A DNA stretch of 57,787 bases from JBBDWK01 sp040902885 (GTDB lineage Bacteria > Acidobacteriota > Terriglobia > Bryobacterales > Bryobacteraceae): positions 1-57,787 of the forward strand of contig JBBDWK010000113.1 of assembly GCA_040902885.1 (NCBI GenBank). Reading direction: 5' to 3'. Of the stretch, positions 46,223 through 54,333 are shown in pieces (positions within the stretch are counted from its first letter, which is position 1; each line of letters starts with the position of its first letter). The notes beneath the pieces are model-generated. The model did not search any database. It was not told where the DNA came from and saw only the letters and a list, made by a program, of their open reading frames with translations. The position numbers were made by a program, and so were the translations under genes.

Positions 46223-47350
46223 TCAGGGCGCCGGCTCGAAACGGCCGTCGGGGCGGAGATAGTATTTTCGGCCACGCCAGACGATGTGATTGCCGAAGAA
46301 GCCGCCGATCCAGACGATCAGCGTCATGAAATCCTGGACAGGGAGCAGCCACCAGCGGCTTTTGGTGAGCGGATCGTCCAGCACGCCGGCGCCAATGGCC
46401 AGCGCGGACCAAAGGCGCATGCACGCCGTAAGCAGAAGCGCCGGCCACCAGGCAGGCTCGATGGCGGCGAGCATGACGGCAAACGGCAGAGGATTGGTGA
46501 ACACTTCACCGAGGTAGCCTTTGGGACGCGAGCGGCGCGTGCTGCGCGCCCAGCGGATGCGGTGCCTCCAGTTGGCCTGAAAGCTCTGGCTCCCGATGTG
46601 GTGCTCGATTCGATAGAAGGAAAGGACCACGCCGTAACCCATCTCGGCGGCAAAGCTGCCCATCACAAAGTCTTCGGCAAGGTAGTCTTTCAAGCGGTCG
46701 AAACCGCCCATGCGGTCGAGCACCTGGCGTTGCGCGGCGATGGTGGGACCGAGCGCGAACTTCATGCCTTCGAGCATGCGCGCCACCAGCACGCCGCCAA
46801 GAAAGTGCGTGTTCATGCCCAGCGCTTCGAGGGTCGACCAGATGCCACGCCCCGGCACCGCGCGGTAGGGGCACGTTGCGAGGCCGACCGCGGAGCCGCG
46901 GAACTCGGCGGCGATGGTGGCGAGAAAATCTGGAGTGACGCGAATGTCGCTGTCGCTCATGACGAGAAGGTCGTGCTGCGCCTGGGCTTTCATCAGGTCC
47001 AGGCTGTAGACCTTTGCGTTGGCGTAAGGCGGCTCGCCGGTAACAACGAGGCGGGTGGGGATGGCCGGATACTGCGTTTGCAACCCGCGCACGACCCCGG
47101 CCGCGGGGTCGGCTTCGTGGCGCACGGCGAAGAGAAGCTCGAACTGCCAATAGCTCTGCTCGAAGAAGGTTCGCAGGTTGGCTTCCAGGTCGAGGTCCAG
47201 ACCGGCAAGAGGCTTCAGGACGCTGATGCCCGGGCCATCCGAGCCGGGAATCAGCACAGGCATGACGGCCTTGTAACGAGCCGCGGCGACGATGGTGAGA
47301 ACCAGGTAGACCAGCCCGCCCGCTATGAGAACGAGCAGCAGGCCCGACAT
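46223..47350 (-). CDS. hpnI: Membrane glycosyltransferase, HpnI/ceramide glucosyltransferase-like
   Basis: GT-A type glycosyltransferase of 375 aa with an N-terminal membrane segment (LLLVLIAGGLVYLVLTIVA) and C-terminal hydrophobic segments. Family motifs: PGISVLKPLAGLD, a DxD-like LLVMSDSDIRV, the catalytic Asp in YLAEDFVMG, and the Q/RxxRW-type HRIRWARSTR. This is the HpnI/GT21 pattern; HpnI adds N-acetylglucosamine to bacteriohopanetetrol. No hopanoid gene is nearby, so a different lipid acceptor is possible. The ATG overlaps the thrS stop by one base (TAATG). Confidence 0.8.
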   Translation of the reverse strand: MSGLLLVLIAGGLVYLVLTIVAAARYKAVMPVLIPGSDGPGISVLKPLAGLDLDLEANLRTFFEQSYWQFELLFAVRHEADPAAGVVRGLQTQYPAIPTRLVVTGEPPYANAKVYSLDLMKAQAQHDLLVMSDSDIRVTPDFLATIAAEFRGSAVGLATCPYRAVPGRGIWSTLEALGMNTHFLGGVLVARMLEGMKFALGPTIAAQRQVLDRMGGFDRLKDYLAEDFVMGSFAAEMGYGVVLSFYRIEHHIGSQSFQANWRHRIRWARSTRRSRPKGYLGEVFTNPLPFAVMLAAIEPAWWPALLLTACMRLWSALAIGAGVLDDPLTKSRWWLLPVQDFMTLIVWIGGFFGNHIVWRGRKYYLRPDGRFEPAP

Positions 47351-49284
47351 TACTCGATAGGCTTGCGCGCGGCGATCAACTGCTGGATGTCCGCGAGGAA
47401 TTCGTCCACGGTGCGCGCGCCCTGGTCGCCGTGACGCCGGTTGCGCACGGATACCGTGCCGTTTTGGGCTTCGCGATCGCCCACCACCAGCATGTACGGC
47501 ACCTTCTGGATCTGGGCCTCGCGGATCTTGAAGTTCACCTTCTCACTGCGGTCGTCTACGGTGACGCGCAGACCGGCGTCGATGAGCCGCCGCTCGACCG
47601 CGTTGGCGAACTCGATCTGGCGATCCGTGATGGGCAGCACCGCGACCTGCACCGGAGCGAGCCAGACCGGAAACGCCCCCGCGTAGTGCTCCAGAAGAAT
47701 TCCGAAAAAGCGCTCCACGGAGCCGAACAGCGCGCGATGCACCATCAGCGGCCGGTGCGCCTTGCCGTCCTCGGCGATGTATTCGAGGTTGAAGCGGCGC
47801 GGCAGCGTGAAATCGAACTGCACGGTGGAAAGCTGCCACAAACGGCCGATGGCATCCACCAGCTTCACGTCGATCTTGGGGCCATAGAACGCTGCCTCGT
47901 CGGGTATCACCTTAACCTTGAGGTTGAGCCGGCCAACTGCGTTTTTCAAAGCGTCTTCGCCGAGCTTCCACTGATCCGGAGAGCCGTCGTACTTGCCGCT
48001 CGCGCCGCCGTCCCACGTGGAAAGCTCGGCTTCGTACTTGTCGAAGCCGAAGGTTTCGAGCGTGTCCACGGCGAACTGGAGGCAGCCGACAACTTCGTCT
48101 TCAATCTGTTCGGGAGTGCAGAAGATATGCGCGTCGTCCTGCGTAAAGCCGCGCACCCGCAGCAAGCCGTGCATGACGCCGCTGCGCTCGTAGCGGTAGA
48201 CGGTTCCAAGCTCACCCAGACGAATGGGCAGATCGCGATAGCTGTGCTGCCGGTCGGCGTAGATCAGGATGTGGCCGGGACAGTTCATGGGCTTCAACTG
48301 ATATTCGGCATCGTCCAGCTCCATGGGCTTGAACATATTCTCCGAGTAGAAGTTGGCATGGCCCGAGACCTTATAGAGCTCGCGGCGCGCGATGTGCGGC
48401 GTGTAGACCAGTGAGTAGCCGCGCTTCACGTACTGGTCGCGCATCCAGTCTTCCAGTTGCTTGCGCACCGCGCCGCCCTTGGGGTGGAAGAAGATCAAGC
48501 CGGGTCCGGCAAGCTCCTGGACGCTGTACAGATCGAGCTCTCTGCCGAGCTTGCGATGATCGCGCTTGCGGGCCTCTTCGAGCTTGTGCAGAAATTCGTC
48601 GAGATCCTTTTTGTCGAAGAAGGCCGTGCCGTAGATGCGCTGGAGCTGCTTGTTCTTTTCGTCGCCCTTCCAGTAAGCGCCGGCGATGGAGAGCAGCTTG
48701 AAGACCTTGAGCTTCGAACTGGAAGTGACGTGCGGTCCACGGCAGAAGTCGATGAAGTGCGGCCCGAGCGTGTACTCGGAAAAGACGCTGTCGGCCTTTT
48801 CGCGAATCAGCTCGCACTTCATCCAGGCATCGCCATACTTGCGGAGGCCTTCCTCCTTGGGCGTCATGACGCGCTCGAAGGGCACGTCGCGCGCCTGAAT
48901 CTCCCGCATGCGCGCTTCAATCTTTTCGAGGTCCTCGGGAGTGAAGGGGGTGGGGCGGTCGAAGTCGTAATAAAAGCCGTTTTCGATGGGCGGGCCAATG
49001 CCGAGTTTGGTTTCGGGGAACAGCTCGAGTACGGCGGCGGCCAGCAGGTGTGCGGTGGAGTGGCGATAGACTTCGAGGGCTTCGGGATCTTTAGCTGTAA
49101 GGATCTGGACGGAGGCGCCGTCGTGGAGCGGACGGGTCAGGTCAACCAACTCGCCATCGACGCGAGACACAACGGCAGCGCCGGCCAGACGCGGGCTGAT
49201 GTTTTTGGCGACGTCGAGCGGGGTGCTTCCCGCCGGGACCTCCTGCCGGCTGCCATCGGGCAGGGCGATCTGAATGTTGGACAT
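47350..49284 (-). CDS. thrS: Threonyl-tRNA synthetase
   Basis: Full-length bacterial enzyme of 644 aa charging tRNA-Thr. Domains in order: TGS (1-62), editing domain with HSTAHLLAAA and CRGPHV, class II core with motif 2 around YRYERSGVMHGLLRVRGF, zinc ligand Cys in PMNCPGHILIY, motif 3 around VHRALFGSVERFFGILLEHY, then the anticodon-binding domain (PVWLAPVQVAVLPITD). It is the first gene of a run of six genes without real gaps down to 40900. No T-box or attenuator was seen upstream. Confidence 0.98.
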   Translation of the reverse strand: MSNIQIALPDGSRQEVPAGSTPLDVAKNISPRLAGAAVVSRVDGELVDLTRPLHDGASVQILTAKDPEALEVYRHSTAHLLAAAVLELFPETKLGIGPPIENGFYYDFDRPTPFTPEDLEKIEARMREIQARDVPFERVMTPKEEGLRKYGDAWMKCELIREKADSVFSEYTLGPHFIDFCRGPHVTSSSKLKVFKLLSIAGAYWKGDEKNKQLQRIYGTAFFDKKDLDEFLHKLEEARKRDHRKLGRELDLYSVQELAGPGLIFFHPKGGAVRKQLEDWMRDQYVKRGYSLVYTPHIARRELYKVSGHANFYSENMFKPMELDDAEYQLKPMNCPGHILIYADRQHSYRDLPIRLGELGTVYRYERSGVMHGLLRVRGFTQDDAHIFCTPEQIEDEVVGCLQFAVDTLETFGFDKYEAELSTWDGGASGKYDGSPDQWKLGEDALKNAVGRLNLKVKVIPDEAAFYGPKIDVKLVDAIGRLWQLSTVQFDFTLPRRFNLEYIAEDGKAHRPLMVHRALFGSVERFFGILLEHYAGAFPVWLAPVQVAVLPITDRQIEFANAVERRLIDAGLRVTVDDRSEKVNFKIREAQIQKVPYMLVVGDREAQNGTVSVRNRRHGDQGARTVDEFLADIQQLIAARKPIE

Positions 49285-49332
49285 AGGGAACTTTTCAGCG
49301 TAACACGGGCGGGCGGCGGGACATTAAAACGC

Positions 49333-49362
49333 AGCACCGAGCCGCGCGCGTCAGCAAGCGGA
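49333..49362. repeat. 30-bp dispersed repeat, copy 2
   Basis: The stretch agcaccgagccgcgcgcgtc, then agcaagcgga, matches 40861-40890 at 28 of 30 positions, in the same orientation. Confidence 0.85.
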
Positions 49363-49434
49363 CTTGGCGGTACTCATGTGTCGTAGGACAACAATCTGAA
49401 GGAGAGTTGGGAAAGATATTCGGAAGGCTGCCGC

Positions 49435-49474
49435 CATCCGGCTCTCCGCTGGGTGAGCAGAGGAGAACCGGATG
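49435..49474. repeat. Isolated hairpin, 13-bp arms
   Basis: Arms catccggctctcc and ggagaaccggatg pair with one mismatch around a 14-nt loop. There is no T-run in either direction, so it is not a standard terminator. Confidence 0.55.
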
Positions 49475-49669
49475 AAAACTACCGCCGGCGAAAATCGCTG
49501 CGCAACGATACCAACCAGGGACCGCCGCAGTGTTGGCCGCGACGCCCTCTCGTGATATCAGCATAGGCGCGGGGGCGGTGGCGGATTCCCCAAAACGCGC
49601 GTAAGTGGTTACGGACAGGGTAGAAAGATTTTCGCGAGCGCTGTGACCGGCGACGGCACTCGCCATCTG

Positions 49670-50095
49670 TCACTTTCGCGGAGCCGGAGCCGCCGCCGGC
49701 GGTATGTTCAACGTTGCGGCGACGCTCCGGAACAGCCGGGCAATGGGAGCGGAACTGTTGGGGCCTTCTATCTTGTTGCCTTCTCCCTTGTCCCACCAGA
49801 TCACGCTCTCCGCGCAGTAGAGCGCCAATGTATCCAGCAGTTTGTGCAGCGCCGAAGCCTCCTCTTTCGTGAAGCCCCGCCGTTCCTGGGCCACCGTCAT
49901 CACGGCATCGTCCGGAGTAATTTCGTACCGCTTGGATTCCTTAGCTTTGAACTCGCCGTTCTGTACCTGTCCGGTTTCCACCACCCAAATCAGCTTGTGC
50001 GATTTGAGATCCCAGGTTACCGACTCCAAACGTTTCTTTTCTTCCGCGCAAGAAATCGCCGCGAAGGAAATAAGCAACACAGCGCAGGCTTTCAT
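49670..50095 (-). CDS. Small putative lipoprotein of unknown function
   Basis: A protein of 141 aa from the ATG at 50095 (MKACAVLLISFAAISCAEEKK), with a signal and a lipobox-like AISC, so probably lipid-anchored in the envelope. The mature part has a beta-rich start (VTWDLKSHKLIWVVETGQ) and a helical stretch (FTKEEASALHKLLDTLAL), and ends in a Pro/Ala tail. No family recognised. A slightly longer in-frame start at 50116 is possible but would spoil the signal. The EgtB-like gene ends 63 nt upstream on the same strand. Confidence 0.65.
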   Translation of the reverse strand: MKACAVLLISFAAISCAEEKKRLESVTWDLKSHKLIWVVETGQVQNGEFKAKESKRYEITPDDAVMTVAQERRGFTKEEASALHKLLDTLALYCAESVIWWDKGEGNKIEGPNSSAPIARLFRSVAATLNIPPAAAPAPRK

Positions 50096-50158
50096 GACCG
50101 CCACCTCACACAGCAACAGAGCAATTCGTGAGCCACTGCCTATAGCGCGTTTCCGCGT

Positions 50159-51352
50159 TCAAGTTACAAGCCGGAACGTCGCGTAAACATACGGGTACGA
50201 CGGCCGGAACCAGTTTCGGAACGACCGGCGGACCAGCGCTCCGGCCGTCCGGGGCGAAGCGCCCTTGAGCACGTAATGCTCGCCATCGAAGAAGTCCGCC
50301 GAATATCCCTTATAAAAAGGAAACGCTTCGAACCCGGGAAACGGCGCGAAGACGCTAGAGGTCCACTCCCATCCGTTCCCCACCATCTGAGCCACTCCGA
50401 ACGCGCTTTCGGCTTCAGGCGTCGCGTCCACCGCCGCCGGTTCCCAACGCGCAAAATCCAAATTGCCTCTCAAACCATAGTCGCCCCAGGGCTGCAATCT
50501 CTCACCGTCCGAAGCGGTCCCGTAAGCCGCCCTGTGGAACTGCGCCTCGCTCGGCAGCCGTTTGCCTGCGAAGAGCGCGTAGCCGCACGCCTGCTCGTGC
50601 GTCGCATACACGGGCCAGCGCAAGGGCAGCGGATACTCTCCAAACATCCCGTGCCACAGCCACTCGCCATTGCACCGCGTCCAGTAGAGCGGAACCTCGC
50701 CGCCCTGGCGCACATACTCCAGATACTCGCCGTTAGTCACTTTATACTTGCCGATCGCGAACGCGGGGACTTCCAGCGTGTGCCGGTCGAACTCGTTGTC
50801 CCATCCGAAGCCGTCGCTCCGGCGCATTCCCATGGTGGCCGTGCCCGCGGGAATCTCAACCATCTCCGGCCTCACCCCCCCGTTGTCCGGATCGGGAACG
50901 CGATGCGCCGGGGCAATCTTCCGCTCTATCGGCAAGTTGTGCAGGAGGTAGGCAAACGTCTCCGCGTGCATCAGGCGATGCTCCATCGCGGTGCAAATCA
51001 GTTGATCCGGCAGCTCGCCGAGGAGTTCATCCACTTTCTCCCGCACGCGGCGGTTGTACTTTTCCACCTCTTCCATGGAGGGCCAGTCCGTTGGCTTGTC
51101 CACGGGCAGGTTTCCGGCGCCGGGATCGATGCCGAAGGCGAACAGCCGGTCGAATTCCTCGTGGAACGGCGGGACGGAAAGCCCATACTGGCAGAGCAGA
51201 TTCCAGTCGAAGGCTTCCAGATGTCCGAGATAAAAAATCAGACGGTGCCGCTCTGGAATGGAACGCTCATAGAACGAATCCGGGCGGATCAGCCCAAATA
51301 ACGCATCCGTCGCCGCCCGCGCCGATGCCAGGGATGTTCGTCTCTGGTTCAT
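50159..51352 (-). CDS. egtB: EgtB-like iron-dependent sulfoxide synthase
   Basis: A 397-aa protein with an N-terminal DinB-like helical bundle and a C-terminal formylglycine-generating-enzyme-like domain, the architecture of EgtB, which joins a thiol to trimethylhistidine. The three iron-ligand histidines are at His44 (FYLGHLEAF), His125 and His129 (MEHRLMHAE), with EgtB spacing. The C-terminal domain includes MVEIPAGTATMGM, GNGWEWTSSVF and RRSFRNWFRP. No egtD, egtC or senB is nearby, so it could serve ergothioneine, selenoneine or a related pathway. A standalone gene. Confidence 0.75.
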   Translation of the reverse strand: MNQRRTSLASARAATDALFGLIRPDSFYERSIPERHRLIFYLGHLEAFDWNLLCQYGLSVPPFHEEFDRLFAFGIDPGAGNLPVDKPTDWPSMEEVEKYNRRVREKVDELLGELPDQLICTAMEHRLMHAETFAYLLHNLPIERKIAPAHRVPDPDNGGVRPEMVEIPAGTATMGMRRSDGFGWDNEFDRHTLEVPAFAIGKYKVTNGEYLEYVRQGGEVPLYWTRCNGEWLWHGMFGEYPLPLRWPVYATHEQACGYALFAGKRLPSEAQFHRAAYGTASDGERLQPWGDYGLRGNLDFARWEPAAVDATPEAESAFGVAQMVGNGWEWTSSVFAPFPGFEAFPFYKGYSADFFDGEHYVLKGASPRTAGALVRRSFRNWFRPSYPYVYATFRLVT

Positions 51353-51458
51353 GTTCGCTAGGGCTGATGCGCTGCGGCCGGCAGAAGTTCCTCCGGAAAC
51401 TTCGTCGATCTGGTATTAGTGTAGCGCTTACGCCACGTGAGGGTGGCGCAGACCTATA

Positions 51459-52487
51459 TCACCGCTCCTCCGGAAAAGGCCGGCCCTGCACTGCCTCGAG
51501 TAATGCAGGGTTTTCGCGGCGCAGCCGCAGGGACCGCTCTTTCGCCTCGCGGGCGCGTTCCTCGTCGCCTAGCCGGAAGTAAATCTGAGACAGCAGAAGA
51601 TGTGGCTGCGGACTCTTCGCGTCGATTCCGATGGCCGCTTCCACCTCTGCGATCGCTTCGCGTTCCTTCCTCGAGTTGAGCAGGGCTTTCGCCAGCGCCA
51701 TCCGCGCGGCAATATAGTCCGGACGGTTCTTGATGGCCGCGCGCAGGTAAGGGATCGCCTCCTGGCTGCGGTTCTGGCGCATCAACAGCTCACCGTAATG
51801 GAAAAATGGCTCTTCATAAAAAGGCTCCGCCGCCATCGCCTTTTTTAGGAACGGCAGGCTCTCTTCCACTCGCTGGAGCTTCTGTAACTGGAAGGCGTAC
51901 TCGAAGTTCGCGCGGCCCGAGTCGGGAAACTTCGCCGCCGCTTTGGCGGCCAGATCGAATGCCGCCTCGTCGTCGCCAGAGTCCTGATATGCCTTGATCC
52001 CAAGGAAGTAGAGGTTCGCATCCTCGGGCCTCAGCCGCAGGGCCTGCGCTGCAATCTCCGCCGCCTCCCGGAAGTAGCGGCCCTTGCTGTACTCAATGCA
52101 CAGTATTTGCATCAGCTTGACGTTGCCGGGATTGCGCGCGAGCGCGGCCCGCCATTGGCGCAACGCATCGATGCGCCTGTTGAGCTTCAGCAGCGTCGCG
52201 CCGAGGACGAAGCGTGTGTTGAAATCCTCCGGATTGGCCTGGGCAGCGCGCGCCAGCAATGGCTCCGCCTTTGCGAACTCCTGCTGCGAAAAGTGCATGT
52301 AGCCCAAGTTGAACAGCGCCGGAACGAAGCCCGGCGCGAGATTGAGCGCGCGACGCCAAAGCTCCTCCGCCTCCGCAAAGCGCTTCTCGCCCGCCAATTG
52401 CGCGGCGGCGCCAGACAGCGCCGCGGGATCGCCGGCCTGCGCCCAGATCAGCAGCGGCGCCAGTATTGCGGCGGGAAATGTCTTCAC
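51459..52487 (-). CDS. TPR protein coupled to CRTAC gene
   Basis: A 342-aa exported TPR protein. GTG at 52487 gives a Sec signal (MKTFPAAILAPLLIWAQA) and overlaps the CRTAC stop as GTGA; the frame runs on to 52568 but that part is a shadow of the CRTAC gene. About eight TPR units follow (EKRFAEAEELWRRALNLAPG, SGDDEAAFDLAAKAAAKFPD, REAIAEVEAAIGIDAKSPQP). No catalytic domain. It is probably a periplasmic scaffold for the CRTAC protein. Confidence 0.85.
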   Translation of the reverse strand: MKTFPAAILAPLLIWAQAGDPAALSGAAAQLAGEKRFAEAEELWRRALNLAPGFVPALFNLGYMHFSQQEFAKAEPLLARAAQANPEDFNTRFVLGATLLKLNRRIDALRQWRAALARNPGNVKLMQILCIEYSKGRYFREAAEIAAQALRLRPEDANLYFLGIKAYQDSGDDEAAFDLAAKAAAKFPDSGRANFEYAFQLQKLQRVEESLPFLKKAMAAEPFYEEPFFHYGELLMRQNRSQEAIPYLRAAIKNRPDYIAARMALAKALLNSRKEREAIAEVEAAIGIDAKSPQPHLLLSQIYFRLGDEERAREAKERSLRLRRENPALLEAVQGRPFPEER

Positions 52488-54241
52488 CGCTTGCCCTGGC
52501 CTTCCACCAGCACAACCTCCCGATCCGCCACGGAGCCCGGAAAGTCCTCCACGGCGCCGCCTGGCCACCGGACCTCGATGCGTTCGACTTTCGCGGCCTT
52601 CCCCAGGCCGAAGTGCAGCCGGAAGTCGCTCTGCGACAAGAAACTCGACTGGCTCACCACGGCGTCCGTCTGCCGCCTGCCTCCCGCGTCGATCGTCGCA
52701 ATGGCGCCGACGGCCGTGCGGTTCGATTTCGTTCCGTGAAGCTTCAACCGGATCCAGTGGTTGCCGCTCTTCAAATCGTTGCGCAGCAGCGAAGGAGGCT
52801 CGCCCATGTTCATGATCAGCACGTCGATGTCGCCGTCATTGTCGAAATCGCCGAAAGCCGCTCCCCGGCTCGACATCTTTTGCGCCACGCCCGGTCCTGC
52901 CAGCGCGCTGACATCCTCGAACCGCCCGGTCCCGAGATTGCGATAGACCAGCCGGGGATTCCGATACTGCTCAGGCCCCTTCAGCCGGTCAATCTCCGGG
53001 TATACGTGCCCGTTGACCTGAAAAATGTCCTTCCAGCCGTCGTTATCCAGATCCACCAACGCCACGCCCCATCCGACGTATTGTGGATTCACGCCAAGAC
53101 CGGCTTTGAGGACCACATCTTCGAAGATTCCGCCGCCGAGGTTGCGGTACAGGTTGGGATAGTCCCCCGCAAAGTTGGTCTTCACCAGATCCGGGCGGCG
53201 GTCGTTGTCGAAGTCACCCACCCCGACACCCATGCCGGCCTGCTCGAATCCGTGTTCGTTGAAGGCGACACCGGTTTCGGCGCCGATGTCGGTGAACGTT
53301 CCATCCTGATTGTTGCGAAAGAAGATGCTGGGAGTGCCGTCGCAGGCGACGTAAATGTCCGTCCATGCGTCGCCGTTGAGGTCGGCGGCCAGGGCGGTAA
53401 ACGCATAGTAGCCATCCACGGCCGCGATACCTGCCTGCTTCGTTACGTTCTCAAAGGTCCCATCGCCTCGGTTGCGATAGAGCGTTGCCGAGCCATGCGG
53501 CAGGCCGCGCGGCCCGCAGAAGACGGGCAAACCTTTCCACTCGCAGTTCGGCCCCCGGCCCGGCAGGGGCGTGTTTGCCGGATCGAAGCCGGCGTAGTGG
53601 GAGACGAAAAGGTCCAGGTAACCGTCACGGTCGTAGTCGAGAAACGTGCAGCCGGAACTCCAACTCTTGGGATCTCCCGCTGTCCCGCCCCGTTCCGCGA
53701 CATCGGTGAACGTCCCGTCGCCCTTGTTCCTGTAGAGCGCGTTGACACCCCAATAGGTGACGTAGAAATCCTCGAACCAGTCGTTATCGATGTCGCCGGC
53801 GCACACCCCATTGCCCCAGCCCGCGCGCGCCAAGCCGGCCTTCTTCGTCACGTCCGCGAACGTGCCGTCCCGATTGTTGCGGTAAAGAAGACTGGTAGGC
53901 GCCTGCCCGGACGGAAAGCCTTCCAGGCGCGATCCGTTCACGAGGAACGCATCCAGCCAGCCGTCGTTATCGTAGTCGACTAATGCGACCCCGGAACCGT
54001 TGGCTTCGACGATGTACTTCTTGGACGCTTCACTTCCGCTGGTGAAGCGCATCTGCAGGCCGGCTTCGTGAGCGACGTCCACAAAGGAAACCGGAAACGG
54101 GCGGCCCGAAAGCGCCGAACGGCTGGCAGGAGCGGCATTGCGGGTGGCGACGCCCTGCGTCCACAGGTTCGTCGCCACGAGGACCAATAACAGCAGTTTG
54201 AAACCGAAACGCGGAAATCCCACTAAAAAGATTGTAGCCAC
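52484..54241 (-). CDS. CRTAC-like FG-GAP protein with ASPIC/UnbV domain
   Basis: A 585-aa exported protein with FG-GAP/VCBS calcium-binding propeller repeats (YDNDGWLDAFLVNG, GDIDNDWFEDFYVT, YDRDGYLDLFVSHYAG, GDFDNDRRPDLVKTNF) and a C-terminal ASPIC/UnbV domain (IRLKLHGTKSNRTAVGAI, then GLGKAAKVERIEVRWPGG). Such proteins are common in Acidobacteria and may mediate adhesion or carbohydrate binding. The start is uncertain: GTG 54241 lies on the edge of an inverted repeat, GTG 54220 (MGFPRFGFKLLLLVLVAT) gives a better signal peptide. Confidence 0.9.
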   Translation of the reverse strand: MATIFLVGFPRFGFKLLLLVLVATNLWTQGVATRNAAPASRSALSGRPFPVSFVDVAHEAGLQMRFTSGSEASKKYIVEANGSGVALVDYDNDGWLDAFLVNGSRLEGFPSGQAPTSLLYRNNRDGTFADVTKKAGLARAGWGNGVCAGDIDNDWFEDFYVTYWGVNALYRNKGDGTFTDVAERGGTAGDPKSWSSGCTFLDYDRDGYLDLFVSHYAGFDPANTPLPGRGPNCEWKGLPVFCGPRGLPHGSATLYRNRGDGTFENVTKQAGIAAVDGYYAFTALAADLNGDAWTDIYVACDGTPSIFFRNNQDGTFTDIGAETGVAFNEHGFEQAGMGVGVGDFDNDRRPDLVKTNFAGDYPNLYRNLGGGIFEDVVLKAGLGVNPQYVGWGVALVDLDNDGWKDIFQVNGHVYPEIDRLKGPEQYRNPRLVYRNLGTGRFEDVSALAGPGVAQKMSSRGAAFGDFDNDGDIDVLIMNMGEPPSLLRNDLKSGNHWIRLKLHGTKSNRTAVGAIATIDAGGRRQTDAVVSQSSFLSQSDFRLHFGLGKAAKVERIEVRWPGGAVEDFPGSVADREVVLVEGQGKR

Positions 54242-54305
54242 AACCGCTCCCTGACGGTCGCGGCTCAGAAGGACTTACCGAGCCGCGACCGTCAGGGAGC
54301 GGTTG
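54241..54305. repeat. Perfect 26-bp inverted repeat
   Basis: Arms 54241-54266 (starting caaccgctccctgacg) and 54280-54305 are exact reverse complements around a 13-nt spacer, a long hairpin between transporter 4 and the CRTAC gene. A second copy, broken by the gap, is at 40778-40831. It could also act as an RNA hairpin that separates the two genes' expression. Confidence 0.95.
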
Positions 54306-54333
54306 CCGAGACGCCAGCAATATCCCGCGGTGT

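Larger units (their letters stand above)
49285..49669. other. Repeat- and hairpin-containing intergenic region
   Basis: A 385-bp gap between thrS and the small lipoprotein gene. It holds copy 2 of the 30-bp dispersed repeat (49333-49362) and a 13-bp stem with one mismatch (49435-49447 with 49462-49474, loop of 14). The thrS promoter should be in the left part; no confident -35/-10 pair was found. No protein-like frame was recognised. Confidence 0.7.

Noticed and set aside
49285..49400. T-box or other attenuator upstream of thrS
   Set aside because: No T-box sequence, specifier loop or terminator/antiterminator pair could be seen.
49435..49474. Hairpin as terminator of the small lipoprotein gene
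   Set aside because: No U-run on either strand and it lies almost 200 bp beyond the stop codon.
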